Of a stretch of DNA of 64,000 bases, positions 42,482 to 51,113 are shown piece after piece. Below the pieces are notes generated by a model. The model searched no databases. It was not told the DNA's origin and saw only the letters and a program-made list of their open reading frames with translations. This stretch comes from Streptomyces pinistramenti. GTDB lineage: Bacteria; Actinomycetota; Actinomycetes; Streptomycetales; Streptomycetaceae. Every line of letters starts with the position of its first letter. Within the stretch, counting starts at the first letter, position 1. The stretch lies in assembly GCF_020564935.1 (NCBI RefSeq), contig NZ_JAJCXB010000033.1, positions 1 to 64,000 of the forward strand, in the 5' to 3' direction. Made by a program: the position numbers and the translations under genes.

Positions 42482-43165
42482 TCACGCGGAAGAGTGTGGT
42501 TCCGCTCCGGGCGGGCCCTCCGGCGGCCGTGCGCCCGCCCATCGCGGCGCCTCCTCGCCGCCCAGATAGCGCCCCAGGTAGGAGCGCAGCAGCTCCTTCG
42601 TCTCGGTGACGATCGCCGGGTCGCCGCCGGGATCCGCCCGGAAGGCGAGCTGGAGCAGGGCGTCCGCCGCCTCCACGCCGACGAGGAAGGCGGTACGCAG
42701 CCGTTCGTCGGCCGCGTCGACGCCGAGCCGTCCGGCGAGCAGGCCCAGCAGCCGGTCGGCGACCGCGTGGTTGGCCTGCCGGGACGTGCGCGGCGCGGGG
42801 ACGGTGAACTCGACCAGGGCGAAGCCGGGCACGGTCCGCTTCATCGCGAGGTATTCGTCGACCACCACGTCCATCGCGCGACGCCAGGCGACCGGCCCGC
42901 CCGGTGCGGCCAGCCGCTGGGTGATGCGGTCCGCGTAGGTGTCGAGGTTGCGCCCGGCCAGCGCCTCGGCCATCGCCCGCTTGTTGGGGAAGAAACGGTA
43001 GACGGAGCCGATCGGGACCTCGGCGCGGCCGGCCACGGCGCGGGTGCTGAGGCCCTCGTACCCGGACTCCTCCAGCACCTCGGCGCAGGCGTCGAGGATG
43101 CGGGCCAGGCGCTGGGCGCTGCGACGCTGGACGGGGACGCGGCGGAGCGGAGTGGGCTGCTGCAC
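42482..43165 (-). CDS. TetR family regulator
   Basis: The 227-aa protein has a helix-turn-helix in LEESGYEGLSTRAVAGRAEVPIGSVYRFFPNKRAMAEAL and a TetR_C17-type ligand domain. GTG 43165 (VQQPTPLRRV) follows AGGATGG. It is divergent from hmgA with about 230 bases between starts; the long inverted repeat at 43352-43375 is nearer hmgA, so it may or may not be this regulator's site. Confidence 0.85.
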   Translation of the reverse strand: MQQPTPLRRVPVQRRSAQRLARILDACAEVLEESGYEGLSTRAVAGRAEVPIGSVYRFFPNKRAMAEALAGRNLDTYADRITQRLAAPGGPVAWRRAMDVVVDEYLAMKRTVPGFALVEFTVPAPRTSRQANHAVADRLLGLLAGRLGVDAADERLRTAFLVGVEAADALLQLAFRADPGGDPAIVTETKELLRSYLGRYLGGEEAPRWAGARPPEGPPGAEPHSSA

Positions 43166-43333
43166 GGTTCCATCCTGCCCGCCGGGCGGGCGGGTTGACA
43201 CGGTCGCCCGGATGCCGGTGCCGCGCGGCGGTTCGCGGCCGGGGGCGGGGGCGCGGGGGCCGGGGCGGCGCACAGTGGGGCGTCGGCCGGGTGCGGAGCG
43301 CCGATATCCGGCCAGGCGGGCCGGGAGTCTCCG

Positions 43334-43375
43334 TTGACGGCCTCCGGAGTCAATCCTAATGTCTTGCATAGGATT
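43334..43375 (+). promoter_or_regulatory. hmgA promoter with overlapping operator
   Basis: TTGACG (43334-43339), 17-base spacer and TAATGT (43357-43362) form a good sigma70/HrdB-type promoter. An inverted repeat AATCCTA (43352-43358) / TAGGATT (43369-43375) covers the -10 and the expected start point, the classical place for a repressor. The candidate binders are the GntR encoded just after hmgA or the divergent TetR. Confidence 0.65.
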
Positions 43376-43397
43376 CCTTGAGCGGCGGGAGCGCGCG

Positions 43398-44735
43398 ATG
43401 ACAGGCACAGGCACGGAGCGGGCAGGGAAGACCACCACCGGAGCACCGGAGGAGCTGTCGTACTCCACCGGATTCGGCAACGAACACAGCTCGGAAGCGG
43501 TCGCCGGCGCCCTGCCCGAAGGCCGCAACTCCCCGCAGCGCGCCCCCTTGGGCCTGTACGCCGAGCAGCTCAGCGGCTCGGCCTTCACCGAACCGCGCGT
43601 GCACAACCACCGCTCCTGGCTCTACCGCATCCGCCCGTCGGCCGCGCACCCGCCGTTCGTCCGCGCCCCGCAGCGCGCGGTCCGCTCGGCACCGTTCACC
43701 GACTGCGCCGCCGACCCCAACCGGCTGCGCTGGAACCCGCTCCCCGAGCCGTCAGGACCGGCCGACTTCCTGGACGGCCTGTGGACCCTCGGCGGCAACG
43801 GCGACGCGACCCGGCGCACCGGCATGGCGGTACATCTGTTTCACGCCAACTCCCCGATGACCGACCGGGTGTTCAGCGACGCGGACGGCGAGCTGCTGAT
43901 CGTGCCGGAGCGCGGCGCGCTGCTGCTGCGCACCGAGTTCGGGCTGCTGCGGGCCGCGCCCGGTGAGGTGGCGCTGATCCCGCGCGGCGTCCGCTTCCGC
44001 GTCGAACTGCCGGACGGCAGCGCGCGCGGCTACGTCTGCGAGAACTACGGCCGGCCCTTCCAGCTGCCCGACCTCGGCCCGATCGGCGCCAACGGCCTGG
44101 CCAACGCAAGGGACTTCCGTGCCCCCGTGGCCGCGTACGAGGACGTGGAGCGGCCCGTCGAGGTCGTCAACAAGTTCTGCGGCAACCTCTGGTCCGCGAC
44201 CTACGACCACTCACCGCTCGATGTCGTCGCCTGGCACGGCAACCACGTCCCGTACGTCTACGACCTGCACCGCTTCAACGTCATCGGCTCGATCAGCTAC
44301 GACCACCCGGACCCGTCCATCTTCACCGTCCTCACCTCGCCTTCGGACACCCCGGGCCTGGCCGGCGTGGACTTCGTCGTCTTCGCGCCGCGCTGGCTGG
44401 TCGGCGAGGACACCTTCCGGCCGCCCTACTTCCACCGCAACGTCATGACCGAGTACATGGGCCTGATCGAGGGCGCGTACGACGCCAAGGCGGAGGGCTT
44501 CGTGCCGGGCGGCGGGTCGCTGCACAACATGATGTCGGCGCACGGGCCCGACCGGGAGACGTACGACCGCGCGAGCGCGGCCGAGCTGAAGCCGCAGAAG
44601 ATCGACGACGGCCTGGCCTTCATGTTCGAGACCCGCTGGCCGCTGACGCTCACCGAACAGGCCCGCGACGCCGGACACCTCCAGCGCGGCTACGACGGCG
44701 TATGGCAAGGTCTCCAGCGCCACTTCCGCCCGTGA
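43398..44735 (+). CDS. hmgA: homogentisate 1,2-dioxygenase
   Basis: This non-heme iron enzyme opens the ring of homogentisate to maleylacetoacetate in tyrosine/phenylalanine degradation. Family segments are clear from the start (ELSYSTGFGNEHSSEAVAGALP, RVHNHRSWLYRIRP). The iron-site region appears in WHGNHVPYVYDLHRFNVI and PYFHRNVMTEYMGLI, and ends in PGGGSLHNMMSAHGPD. Length (445 aa) is normal. The ATG at 43398 follows GGGAG. It is followed at 35 bases by a GntR gene. Maleylacetoacetate isomerase and fumarylacetoacetase genes are not in this window. Confidence 0.96.
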   Translation: MTGTGTERAGKTTTGAPEELSYSTGFGNEHSSEAVAGALPEGRNSPQRAPLGLYAEQLSGSAFTEPRVHNHRSWLYRIRPSAAHPPFVRAPQRAVRSAPFTDCAADPNRLRWNPLPEPSGPADFLDGLWTLGGNGDATRRTGMAVHLFHANSPMTDRVFSDADGELLIVPERGALLLRTEFGLLRAAPGEVALIPRGVRFRVELPDGSARGYVCENYGRPFQLPDLGPIGANGLANARDFRAPVAAYEDVERPVEVVNKFCGNLWSATYDHSPLDVVAWHGNHVPYVYDLHRFNVIGSISYDHPDPSIFTVLTSPSDTPGLAGVDFVVFAPRWLVGEDTFRPPYFHRNVMTEYMGLIEGAYDAKAEGFVPGGGSLHNMMSAHGPDRETYDRASAAELKPQKIDDGLAFMFETRWPLTLTEQARDAGHLQRGYDGVWQGLQRHFRP

Positions 44736-44770
44736 CGCCGGGCCACACTCTGCACACCGGGGAACGCTCT

Positions 44771-45520
44771 GTGACCACCTTCGCCCCCGACTCGCTCGCC
44801 CTGAACCGCAAGCTGCCGCTGTGGTACCAGGTCTCGCAGTCGCTGCGCGCCTCCATACTGGGCCGCTCCCCCGACGCACCGCTGCGCCTGCCGACCGAGG
44901 ACGCGCTGGCCGTGCACTACGGCGTGAGCGTGCTGACCATGCGCCAGGCGCTCAAGGAGCTGGAGACGGAGGGCCTGATCAGCCGCCACCGGCGCCGCGG
45001 CACGTTCATCGAGCCGAGCGCCCTGCGCGGCGCCCCGGTGCGGCTGCTGGGTTCGGTGGACGCCATCGTGGCCCAGCAGTCCGGCATGAGCACCGAGCTG
45101 CTGGAGCACGGCAGCACCCCCCTGCCGTCCGAACTGTCCGAGTATTTCCCGGACATGACGGAGGTGGCCGGCTACCGCAGGCTGCGCAGCGACGAGGAGA
45201 CCGGCGAGCCGACCAACCACGCGCGCAACTACGTACGCCCCGACGTCGCGGCCCGTATCGACCTCGCCGACCTGGCGCGCTGGCCGATGACGAAGGTACT
45301 GCGGGACGCGGTGGGCATCCGCATCAGCCGGATCACCGACACCGTCGAGGCCCGGCTCGCCGACCCCGAAACCGCCGCGCTGCTCCAGGTGCCGCTGCTC
45401 AGCCCGATCCTGCACTACACCGGCATCACGTACGACGAAGCGGGCCTGGCGGTCGACGTCGCCCGGATCCACTACCGCGGCGACCGCTTCTCGTTCACGG
45501 TCACCATGGACGCCCACTGA
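44771..45520 (+). CDS. GntR/HutC family regulator
   Basis: The 249-aa protein has an N-terminal GntR winged helix: LPLWYQVSQSLRASIL ... LPTEDALAVHYGVSVLTMRQALKELETEGLISRHRRRGTFI. This is followed by a UTRA ligand domain of HutC type. GTG 44771 is preceded by GGGGAA. It is cotranscribed with hmgA and is a natural candidate for control of homogentisate breakdown; which effector it binds is unknown. Confidence 0.92.
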   Translation: MTTFAPDSLALNRKLPLWYQVSQSLRASILGRSPDAPLRLPTEDALAVHYGVSVLTMRQALKELETEGLISRHRRRGTFIEPSALRGAPVRLLGSVDAIVAQQSGMSTELLEHGSTPLPSELSEYFPDMTEVAGYRRLRSDEETGEPTNHARNYVRPDVAARIDLADLARWPMTKVLRDAVGIRISRITDTVEARLADPETAALLQVPLLSPILHYTGITYDEAGLAVDVARIHYRGDRFSFTVTMDAH

Positions 45521-45531
45521 GCCGCGCGGCC

Positions 45532-46893
45532 TCAGATCCGCTCCAGGCTGCGGCCGGTGGCGCGCGGCCCGAACAGCGCCACGTCGAGGCAGAGCAGCAC
45601 CATCAGGACGGCGGAGCCGGTGAAGACGCCGACCGCGCCGATGTCGGTGAGCACGCTCAGCGCGACGAACGGCAGCACGACCGAGGTGAGCCGGGACAGC
45701 GAGTAGGCGATGCCGATGGCGCTGCTGCGCAGGCCGGTCGGGAAGATCTCGGTCTGGTAGACGTGGAAGGCGTTGGAGAAGACGTTGCTGCACACCGTCA
45801 GCAGGAAGCCGAAGGCGACGATGGCCCAGGGGGCGGCGGCGAAGCCGAAGGCCAGGCCGCAGGCGGCGATGCCGAGCGCCGACGCGATGATCAGCGTCCG
45901 GCGCTCGATGCGGTCGATCAGGGGGATGGAGAGCGCCGCGCCGATCGGGTAGCCGCTGAAGCCGAGCGCCGCGTACAGCAGCGAATCGGTGACCGTGTAG
46001 CCCTTGGCGGTGAGCACGACCGGGGCCAGTGAGCCGAAGCCGTAGTAGCCGACGGTCTGGAGCACCTGGAAGACCCACCACATCAGCGTGCGCCGCCGCA
46101 GGTCACCGCGGAACATCTCGCCCAGCGGCACCCGCCGCTCGGGCACCGAATCCGTCTCCGGGACGGACGGCAGCGTCCCGCCGGTCTCCCGCGCCACCCG
46201 CTCCTCGATGTCCCCCACGATCCGCTCCGCCTCCGCGTCACGCCCCTGGACGGTGAGCCAGCGCGGCGATTCGGGGAGCCGGCTGCGCATCAGCTGGATG
46301 AAGACGGCGCCCAGCGCGCCGGCGATCAGCAGCCAGCGCCAGCCGGCCAGGCCCAGCACCTGGTGCGCGGCCACCAGCCGGGCGCCGAGCAGGGCCGCGA
46401 CCGGGACGCCGACGAAGCCGAAGGTGTAGGCGTAGGCGACGTAGCGGCCGCGCACCGCGCGCGGCAGGAACTCCGCGAGGTAGGTGTCCACCAGCACCAG
46501 TTCGGCGCCGAGCCCCAGGCCCGCGAGGAAGCGCAGCACCAGCAGCGATCCGAGGTCGGGCGCGAACGCGGACAGCAGCGAGAAGAGGGAGTAGGCACCG
46601 AGGTTGACCAGGAACATCCGGCGCCTGCCGAGCCGGTCGGCGAGCACCGACAGGACGTTCGCGCCGACGAACATCCCGAGGAACCCGGCGGCGATCACCC
46701 AGGATTTCGCCGTGTGCCCGAGGTGCCACTGTTCGGCGAGCACCGCGGCCAGCACCCCGCCGAGGAAGATCTCGTAGAGGTCGAAGAAGGCGCCGATGCC
46801 GACGGTGAGCGTGAGGCGGCGGTGCCAGCGCGAGCCCGGCAGCCGGTCGAGCCGTGCGGCGGCCCGGGTGCCGGCAACGGTGGTGTCCGTCAA
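45532..46893 (-). CDS. MFS transporter (sugar/aromatic-acid porter type)
   Basis: The 453-aa protein has 12 membrane segments and MFS motif LADRLGRRRMFLVNLGAYSL in loop 2-3, with PESPRWL after segment 6, as in the sugar porter and aromatic acid:H+ symporter groups. The likely start is TTG at 46893 because GGGAGGA lies 7 bases before it and the sequence TDTTVAGTRAAARLDRLPGSRWHRR then leads into segment 1. It converges on the gntR gene. Uptake of an aromatic acid related to hmgA is a reasonable guess. Confidence 0.87.
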   Translation of the reverse strand: MTDTTVAGTRAAARLDRLPGSRWHRRLTLTVGIGAFFDLYEIFLGGVLAAVLAEQWHLGHTAKSWVIAAGFLGMFVGANVLSVLADRLGRRRMFLVNLGAYSLFSLLSAFAPDLGSLLVLRFLAGLGLGAELVLVDTYLAEFLPRAVRGRYVAYAYTFGFVGVPVAALLGARLVAAHQVLGLAGWRWLLIAGALGAVFIQLMRSRLPESPRWLTVQGRDAEAERIVGDIEERVARETGGTLPSVPETDSVPERRVPLGEMFRGDLRRRTLMWWVFQVLQTVGYYGFGSLAPVVLTAKGYTVTDSLLYAALGFSGYPIGAALSIPLIDRIERRTLIIASALGIAACGLAFGFAAAPWAIVAFGFLLTVCSNVFSNAFHVYQTEIFPTGLRSSAIGIAYSLSRLTSVVLPFVALSVLTDIGAVGVFTGSAVLMVLLCLDVALFGPRATGRSLERI

Positions 46894-47114
46894 GGCGGTC
46901 CTCCCCTGAGAAGATCCCGGCGCACGGCGGAGGGCGGCACCCGCACCGTGCCTCCGGCGTACGGCGAGGACCGTACCCCCCAAGATCAGCCGGCGGAAGC
47001 CCGCCCGCTGCCGGGCCTCCGGGCAGCGGGCGGGACCTCGGCGGGGCCCGGCGCGAGGCGCCCTGCCCTGGTTACGATGCCGGGGTCAACCGAACGGTCC
47101 GGGAGGGGCTCCGC

Positions 47115-48350
47115 GTGACGGCGAAGCAGGACGCGCCACGGCTGTCCGAACTGCTGCCCTGGTCCGTTGCGCCACTGCGGCCCGGCCGCTCCTGGGTGAT
47201 GGCGCCCGACCCCGCGGTGCTGCGCAGCCGCTGGAAGGCGCTGGTCGGCGCCGCGGACCCGGCCGAACGCGCCCGGCTCGTCGGCCCGTCCAGGGCCCGT
47301 ACGCTGCACTCCGCCGTCGGCCAGCTCCCCGGCCAGGCCACCGCCACCGGACGCCTCGCACGGGCGGACGGCGCCTGCCCCGAGCCGGTACGGATCACCC
47401 ACGGACCCTTCGACCAGCAGTGGTTGCTGCCCGACCACCGGCTGATCGACGCCGCACGGCCGGAGTTGTGGCGGGTGGCGGACGGGCGCCAGCTCTTCGC
47501 CGTGGAGTGGGCCCAGGTGCCGCAGGCCCCCGGCCCGGCCGTGGTGTGTTCCGCGGTGCTGCCGGACGGCCGCTCGCCGGCCGGCCGCCCCGGCCGGATC
47601 CGCCCCCTGTACCGCAGGCCGGGCGGCCGGGAGCCGAACCTCGCGCCGGGCCTGGCCGGGCTGCTCGCCGACCGGCTGGGCCACCGCGCCGACCCGGCCG
47701 ACCTGCTCGCCTGGATCACCGCGTGCTGCCACCACTCCCCCGAAGGCTGCGTGGTGCCGCTGACCGCGGACCCGGAACTCTGGGAGCGCGGAGTCGCCCT
47801 GGGCGAACAGCTGTTGTGGCTCCAGACCCGCGGCGCGCACGACCGCGGCGGCCCGGCGGGCGAGCGGCCCCGGATGCCCGGCGGCCGCCGCCCGTACGTA
47901 CGGGCCGCGCTGCCCGCCCGCGGCCTTCCGCAGACCCTCGGCTACGACCCGGACGAGGAGGCGCTGCTGCTCGGCACCGGCCGCATCGCACCGGTGCCGG
48001 CCGGCGTCTGGGAGTTCCACGCCGGCGGGGTGCGCGTCCTGGAGACGTGGTTCGCCGCGCGATCGGGCGCGGACGCGGACGAGGCGGCGGGGCTCGCGGC
48101 GCTGCGGCCCACGGCCTGGCCGCAGGAGTGGACGTCGGAGCTGCTGGAGCTGGTCACCGTGCTGGCGCTGCTGGCCGAACTGGAGCCGTGCCGCGCGGAG
48201 TTGCTGCAACACACGGCGGACGGGCCGCGGATCGGCGCCGACGCACTGCGGGCGGCGGGCGTCCTGCCGCCTCCGGACGCCGCGCGCCGCCCGGCGTCCG
48301 TCCTGGACCATCAGGAGGAAGGCCCGGAGGGGCAGTTCGCGCTGCTGTGA
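47115..48350 (+). CDS. type ISP restriction/modification-like protein (specificity part only)
   Basis: The 411-aa sequence (LLPWSVAPLRPGRSWVMAPDP, RARTLHSAVGQLPGQATATGR, GPFDQQWLLPDHRLIDAARPELW, VPAGVWEFHAGGVRVLETWF) matches, from memory, Streptomyces proteins annotated as type ISP restriction/modification enzymes. That family's C-terminal target-recognition domain shares the PAGVWEFHAGG-type block. I see no methyltransferase catalytic motif (NPPY) and no helicase motifs, so it is not a complete enzyme. GTG 47115 follows GGGAGGGG. The real role is unknown. Confidence 0.65.
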   Translation: MTAKQDAPRLSELLPWSVAPLRPGRSWVMAPDPAVLRSRWKALVGAADPAERARLVGPSRARTLHSAVGQLPGQATATGRLARADGACPEPVRITHGPFDQQWLLPDHRLIDAARPELWRVADGRQLFAVEWAQVPQAPGPAVVCSAVLPDGRSPAGRPGRIRPLYRRPGGREPNLAPGLAGLLADRLGHRADPADLLAWITACCHHSPEGCVVPLTADPELWERGVALGEQLLWLQTRGAHDRGGPAGERPRMPGGRRPYVRAALPARGLPQTLGYDPDEEALLLGTGRIAPVPAGVWEFHAGGVRVLETWFAARSGADADEAAGLAALRPTAWPQEWTSELLELVTVLALLAELEPCRAELLQHTADGPRIGADALRAAGVLPPPDAARRPASVLDHQEEGPEGQFALL

Positions 48351-48369
48351 GCCGGGCCGCGCGCCCGGC
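48351..48369. terminator. short hairpin between convergent genes
   Basis: GCCGGGC (48351-48357) and GCCCGGC (48363-48369) with a 5-base loop, directly after the stop of the ISP-like gene. Confidence 0.5.
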
Positions 48370-48372
48370 CGC

Positions 48373-49113
48373 TCATCGTCCCTCCGGCTCCGGCCCGGCC
48401 GACCCCGCGTATCCGTCCAGCACTCGCCCGATCACCCGGTCGAACACCTCGTCCGCCGCGGGCACGCTGCTGTCCGCGAACACCCGCGCGAGCCGCGGGT
48501 GGCGCCCGTCGGCGACGATCCGGGCGAGGTATCCGGCCTGCGCGGCCCGGTGCTGTTCGAGGGTGTGCCCGGACTCCTTGGCCCGCTCGGCAGTGGCGAG
48601 TTCGGACGAGGCCATGGAGATGACGGTGCCGTTGACCATCGCGATCAGCTCCATCTTGAGCCCGTCGTCGAGCCCGCTGTCCGCCAGCGCCGCGAGGGCG
48701 AACTCCAGGTAGCTCAGGGCGTTGGGGCCGAGGAAGTTGTGCGACAGCACGGCACCGGCCAGCCAGGGGTGCCGGCGCATCATGGCGCGTTCCTGGTGGG
48801 CGAGTTGCAGCAGATCGGCACGCCAGTCGCCGGACGGCTCGGCGGGCAGCTCGTACTCGCCGCCGACCAGATCGACCATCAGGTCGACCAGATCACCCTT
48901 GCTCGGTACGTAGTTGTACAGCGACATCGTCGCGCAGCCCACCGCCGTCGCCACCCGGCGCATCGACACCGCCGCGAGGCCGCCCTCGTCGGCGATGCGC
49001 ACCGCGGCGGCGGCGATCTCGTCACGGGTGAAGGCGGGACGGGGGCCACGGCCGGTGCGCTCGGGGCGCGCCCAGATCACGTCGGGTCCGGCCGCGCGGC
49101 CGCTTGCTGCCAT
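48373..49113 (-). CDS. TetR family regulator of DrrAB-type exporter
   Basis: The 246-aa protein has helix-turn-helix segment ADEGGLAAVSMRRVATAVGCATMSLYNYVPSKGDLVDL and a TetR_C11/AcrR-type ligand domain, the usual layout for regulators of DrrAB exporters. It is divergent from the ABC genes by 64 bases. Two copies of a palindromic site lie in and just past that gap, so repression of the exporter and of itself is likely. Confidence 0.92.
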   Translation of the reverse strand: MAASGRAAGPDVIWARPERTGRGPRPAFTRDEIAAAAVRIADEGGLAAVSMRRVATAVGCATMSLYNYVPSKGDLVDLMVDLVGGEYELPAEPSGDWRADLLQLAHQERAMMRRHPWLAGAVLSHNFLGPNALSYLEFALAALADSGLDDGLKMELIAMVNGTVISMASSELATAERAKESGHTLEQHRAAQAGYLARIVADGRHPRLARVFADSSVPAADEVFDRVIGRVLDGYAGSAGPEPEGR

Positions 49114-49141
49114 GAATCGATCACCTCACCCACCATCCTAG

Positions 49142-49170
49142 TTACGTACACCGTACGTCGTGGGGTACGG
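49142..49170 (+). promoter_or_regulatory. putative leaderless promoter of drrAB-like operon
   Basis: TTACGT (49142-49147), 17-base spacer, TACGGT (49165-49170); the A of the ATG at 49178 is 8 bases after the -10, so transcription may start at the start codon. No Shine-Dalgarno is seen before 49178, which fits a leaderless mRNA. Confidence 0.5.
49143..49158. promoter_or_regulatory. TetR-type operator O1
   Basis: TACGTACACCGTACGT overlaps the -35 and spacer of the exporter promoter. A near copy lies 43 bases downstream. Confidence 0.65.
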
Positions 49171-49177
49171 TGCCGCC

Positions 49178-50140
49178 ATGACTTCTACGTACGCCGTACA
49201 TAGTGAAGGTCTGGAGAAGCGCTTCGGCGCGGTCCACGCGTTGCGCGGACTGGATCTGGCGGTCCCCGAAGGCAGCATCTGCGGGCTGCTCGGCCCCAAC
49301 GGAGCCGGCAAGACGACCGCCGTCCGCATCCTCACCACCCTCAGCACCCCCACCGCAGGCACCGCCCGCGTCGCCGGACACGACGTCACAGGCGATCCCC
49401 GCGCGGTCCGCCGCAGCATCGGCCTCACCGGGCAGTACGCCTCCGTCGACGGGGACCTGACCGGCCGGGAGAACCTGCGGCTCTTCGGCAGGCTCCAGGG
49501 CCTGCGCGGCGCCGCAGCCCGCCACCGGGCCGACGAACTGCTGGAGCGCTTCGCACTCACCGACGCCGCCGACCGCCCGTCGCGCACCTATTCCGGCGGT
49601 ATGCGCCGCCGGCTCGACCTCGCCGCCTGCCTGCTCACCGAGCCGCCGGTGCTCTTCCTTGACGAGCCGACCACCGGCCTGGACCCGCAGAGCCGGGAAT
49701 CCATCTGGGAGGGCGTGCGCCAACTGACCCGTGGCGGCTCGACCGTGCTGCTGACCACGCAGTACCTAGAGGAGGCCGACCGGCTCGCCGACGAGATCGT
49801 CGTCATCGACCACGGCACGGTCACCGCCACCGGCACCCCGGACACCCTCAAGGCCGCGATCGGCTCCTACGTCGAGGTGGTGGTGCGCAGCACCGAGGCG
49901 CTGCCGGACGCCGGGCGGGTGCTCGGCGCGCTCACCGGCGGCGAACCGGTGCTCGACCGGGCCGCGGCCACCGCCGGCGCCGCCACCACCGATCCGGCGC
50001 TCACCCTGCCCCGCGTGGTGCGCGAACTGGACGCCGCCGGGGTCGCACTGCTCGACGCCACGGTGCGCCGCCCCACCCTCGACGAGGTGTTCCTGCGGCT
50101 GACCCGCCGCACCACGACCGACAAGGAGACCGCGGCATGA
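49178..50140 (+). CDS. ABC transporter ATP-binding protein, DrrA type
   Basis: The 320-aa nucleotide-binding subunit has Walker A GPNGAGKT (39-46), ABC signature YSGGMRRRLDL, Walker B LFLDEPTTGLDP and the H-loop His replaced by Gln (LLTTQYLEEAD), which is normal for DrrA-like proteins. The C-terminal extension ending TLDEVFLRLTRR is the DrrA regulatory domain. ATG 49178 is favoured; a GTG at 49160 would lie between operators. Drug or lipid export with the next gene's permease. Confidence 0.95.
   Translation: MTSTYAVHSEGLEKRFGAVHALRGLDLAVPEGSICGLLGPNGAGKTTAVRILTTLSTPTAGTARVAGHDVTGDPRAVRRSIGLTGQYASVDGDLTGRENLRLFGRLQGLRGAAARHRADELLERFALTDAADRPSRTYSGGMRRRLDLAACLLTEPPVLFLDEPTTGLDPQSRESIWEGVRQLTRGGSTVLLTTQYLEEADRLADEIVVIDHGTVTATGTPDTLKAAIGSYVEVVVRSTEALPDAGRVLGALTGGEPVLDRAAATAGAATTDPALTLPRVVRELDAAGVALLDATVRRPTLDEVFLRLTRRTTTDKETAA
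49186..49201. promoter_or_regulatory. TetR-type operator O2 inside the start of the drrA-like gene
   Basis: TACGTACGCCGTACAT is the second copy of the 49143-49158 site and lies within codons 3-8 of the ATPase gene. Paired sites 43 bases apart would allow cooperative binding or roadblock repression. Confidence 0.6.
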
Positions 50141-50949
50141 GCGACCTCACCGCCACCCTCGGCAGTTCCCCGCGCGATGCCATCGCGATGCTCGGCCGCT
50201 ATCTGACCCGCATGCGGCACGCCCCCGGCATGCTGGTCATCACCCTGGTGGCGCCGCTGGCGATGCTGGTGCTGTTCGGCTACCTCTTCGGCAGCGCGAT
50301 CGGCATTCCGGGCGGCGGCAACTACCGCGAGTACCTGGTGCCCGGACTGTTCGTCTCGGTCGCCGCGAACGGCATCCTCACCGGCATGATCTCCACCGCC
50401 CAGGACCAGCAGCGGGGGGTCATGGACCGGTTCCGCACCCTGCCGATGAGCCGGTTCGCCGTGCCGTTCGGGCAGACCGCGTCCGAGGTCCTGGTGGCGG
50501 CGGCCGGGCTGCTGCCGCTGGCGCTCGCCGGGCTCGCGGTCGGCTGGCGGGTGCGCGGCACGGCGGGTGCGGCGCTCGGCGCGTTCGCCCTGCTGCTGCT
50601 CTTCCGCTGGGCCGCCGCGTGGATCGGCCAGTACCTCGGCATGCTCGCCAAGAGCGAGGAGACGGCCGGTCAGCTCGCGAGCCTGACGTTCATGCTGCCG
50701 ATGGTCTCCAACACCTACGTGCCCACCGAGGGCATGCCGGGCTGGCTGCGCTTCCTGGCGGACTGGAACCCGATCAGCTCGGTCGTCGCCGCCTGCCGCG
50801 AGCTGTTCGGCAACGCGGCACCCGTGGCCGCCGCCGATGCCGCCTGGCCGCTGCACCATCCGGTCACCGCGGCGCTGCTCTGGTCACTGCTGCTGCTCGC
50901 CGTCTTCATCCCGCTCTGCGTCCACAGGTACACGCACACCGACCGCTGA
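50137..50949 (+). CDS. ABC-2 type permease, DrrB type
   Basis: The 270-aa membrane protein has six predicted segments. ABC-2 signature is seen in YLFGSAIGIPGGGNYREYLVPGLF and in FRTLPMSRFAVPFGQTASEVL. Its ATG overlaps the ATPase stop (ATGA at 50137-50140), so the two subunits are translationally coupled. Confidence 0.94.
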   Translation: MSDLTATLGSSPRDAIAMLGRYLTRMRHAPGMLVITLVAPLAMLVLFGYLFGSAIGIPGGGNYREYLVPGLFVSVAANGILTGMISTAQDQQRGVMDRFRTLPMSRFAVPFGQTASEVLVAAAGLLPLALAGLAVGWRVRGTAGAALGAFALLLLFRWAAAWIGQYLGMLAKSEETAGQLASLTFMLPMVSNTYVPTEGMPGWLRFLADWNPISSVVAACRELFGNAAPVAAADAAWPLHHPVTAALLWSLLLLAVFIPLCVHRYTHTDR

Positions 50950-50993
50950 GCTGCGCCGGGCGGGGTGCCGGGGCCGGCGCCGCACGCAAGAAA

Positions 50994-51019
50994 ACCACCC
51001 GTCGCGAAGAACGGGTGGT
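50994..51019 (-). terminator. intrinsic terminator with U-tract on minus strand
   Basis: ACCACCCGT (50994-51002) and ACGGGTGGT (51011-51019) form a 9-bp stem with an 8-base loop. Read leftward the stem is followed by TTTTCTT, so it is oriented to end the small leftward gene at 51114-51377, and it can also end the exporter operon. Confidence 0.8.
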
Positions 51020-51113
51020 GAGGGCGGGGAGCCGCCCCGGGCCTGACGAGCGATCGGATCGCCGCGCCACGCCGGGACGGCGCGGTCGCCGGGGTGTCCG
51101 CCTCAACCGTGGG

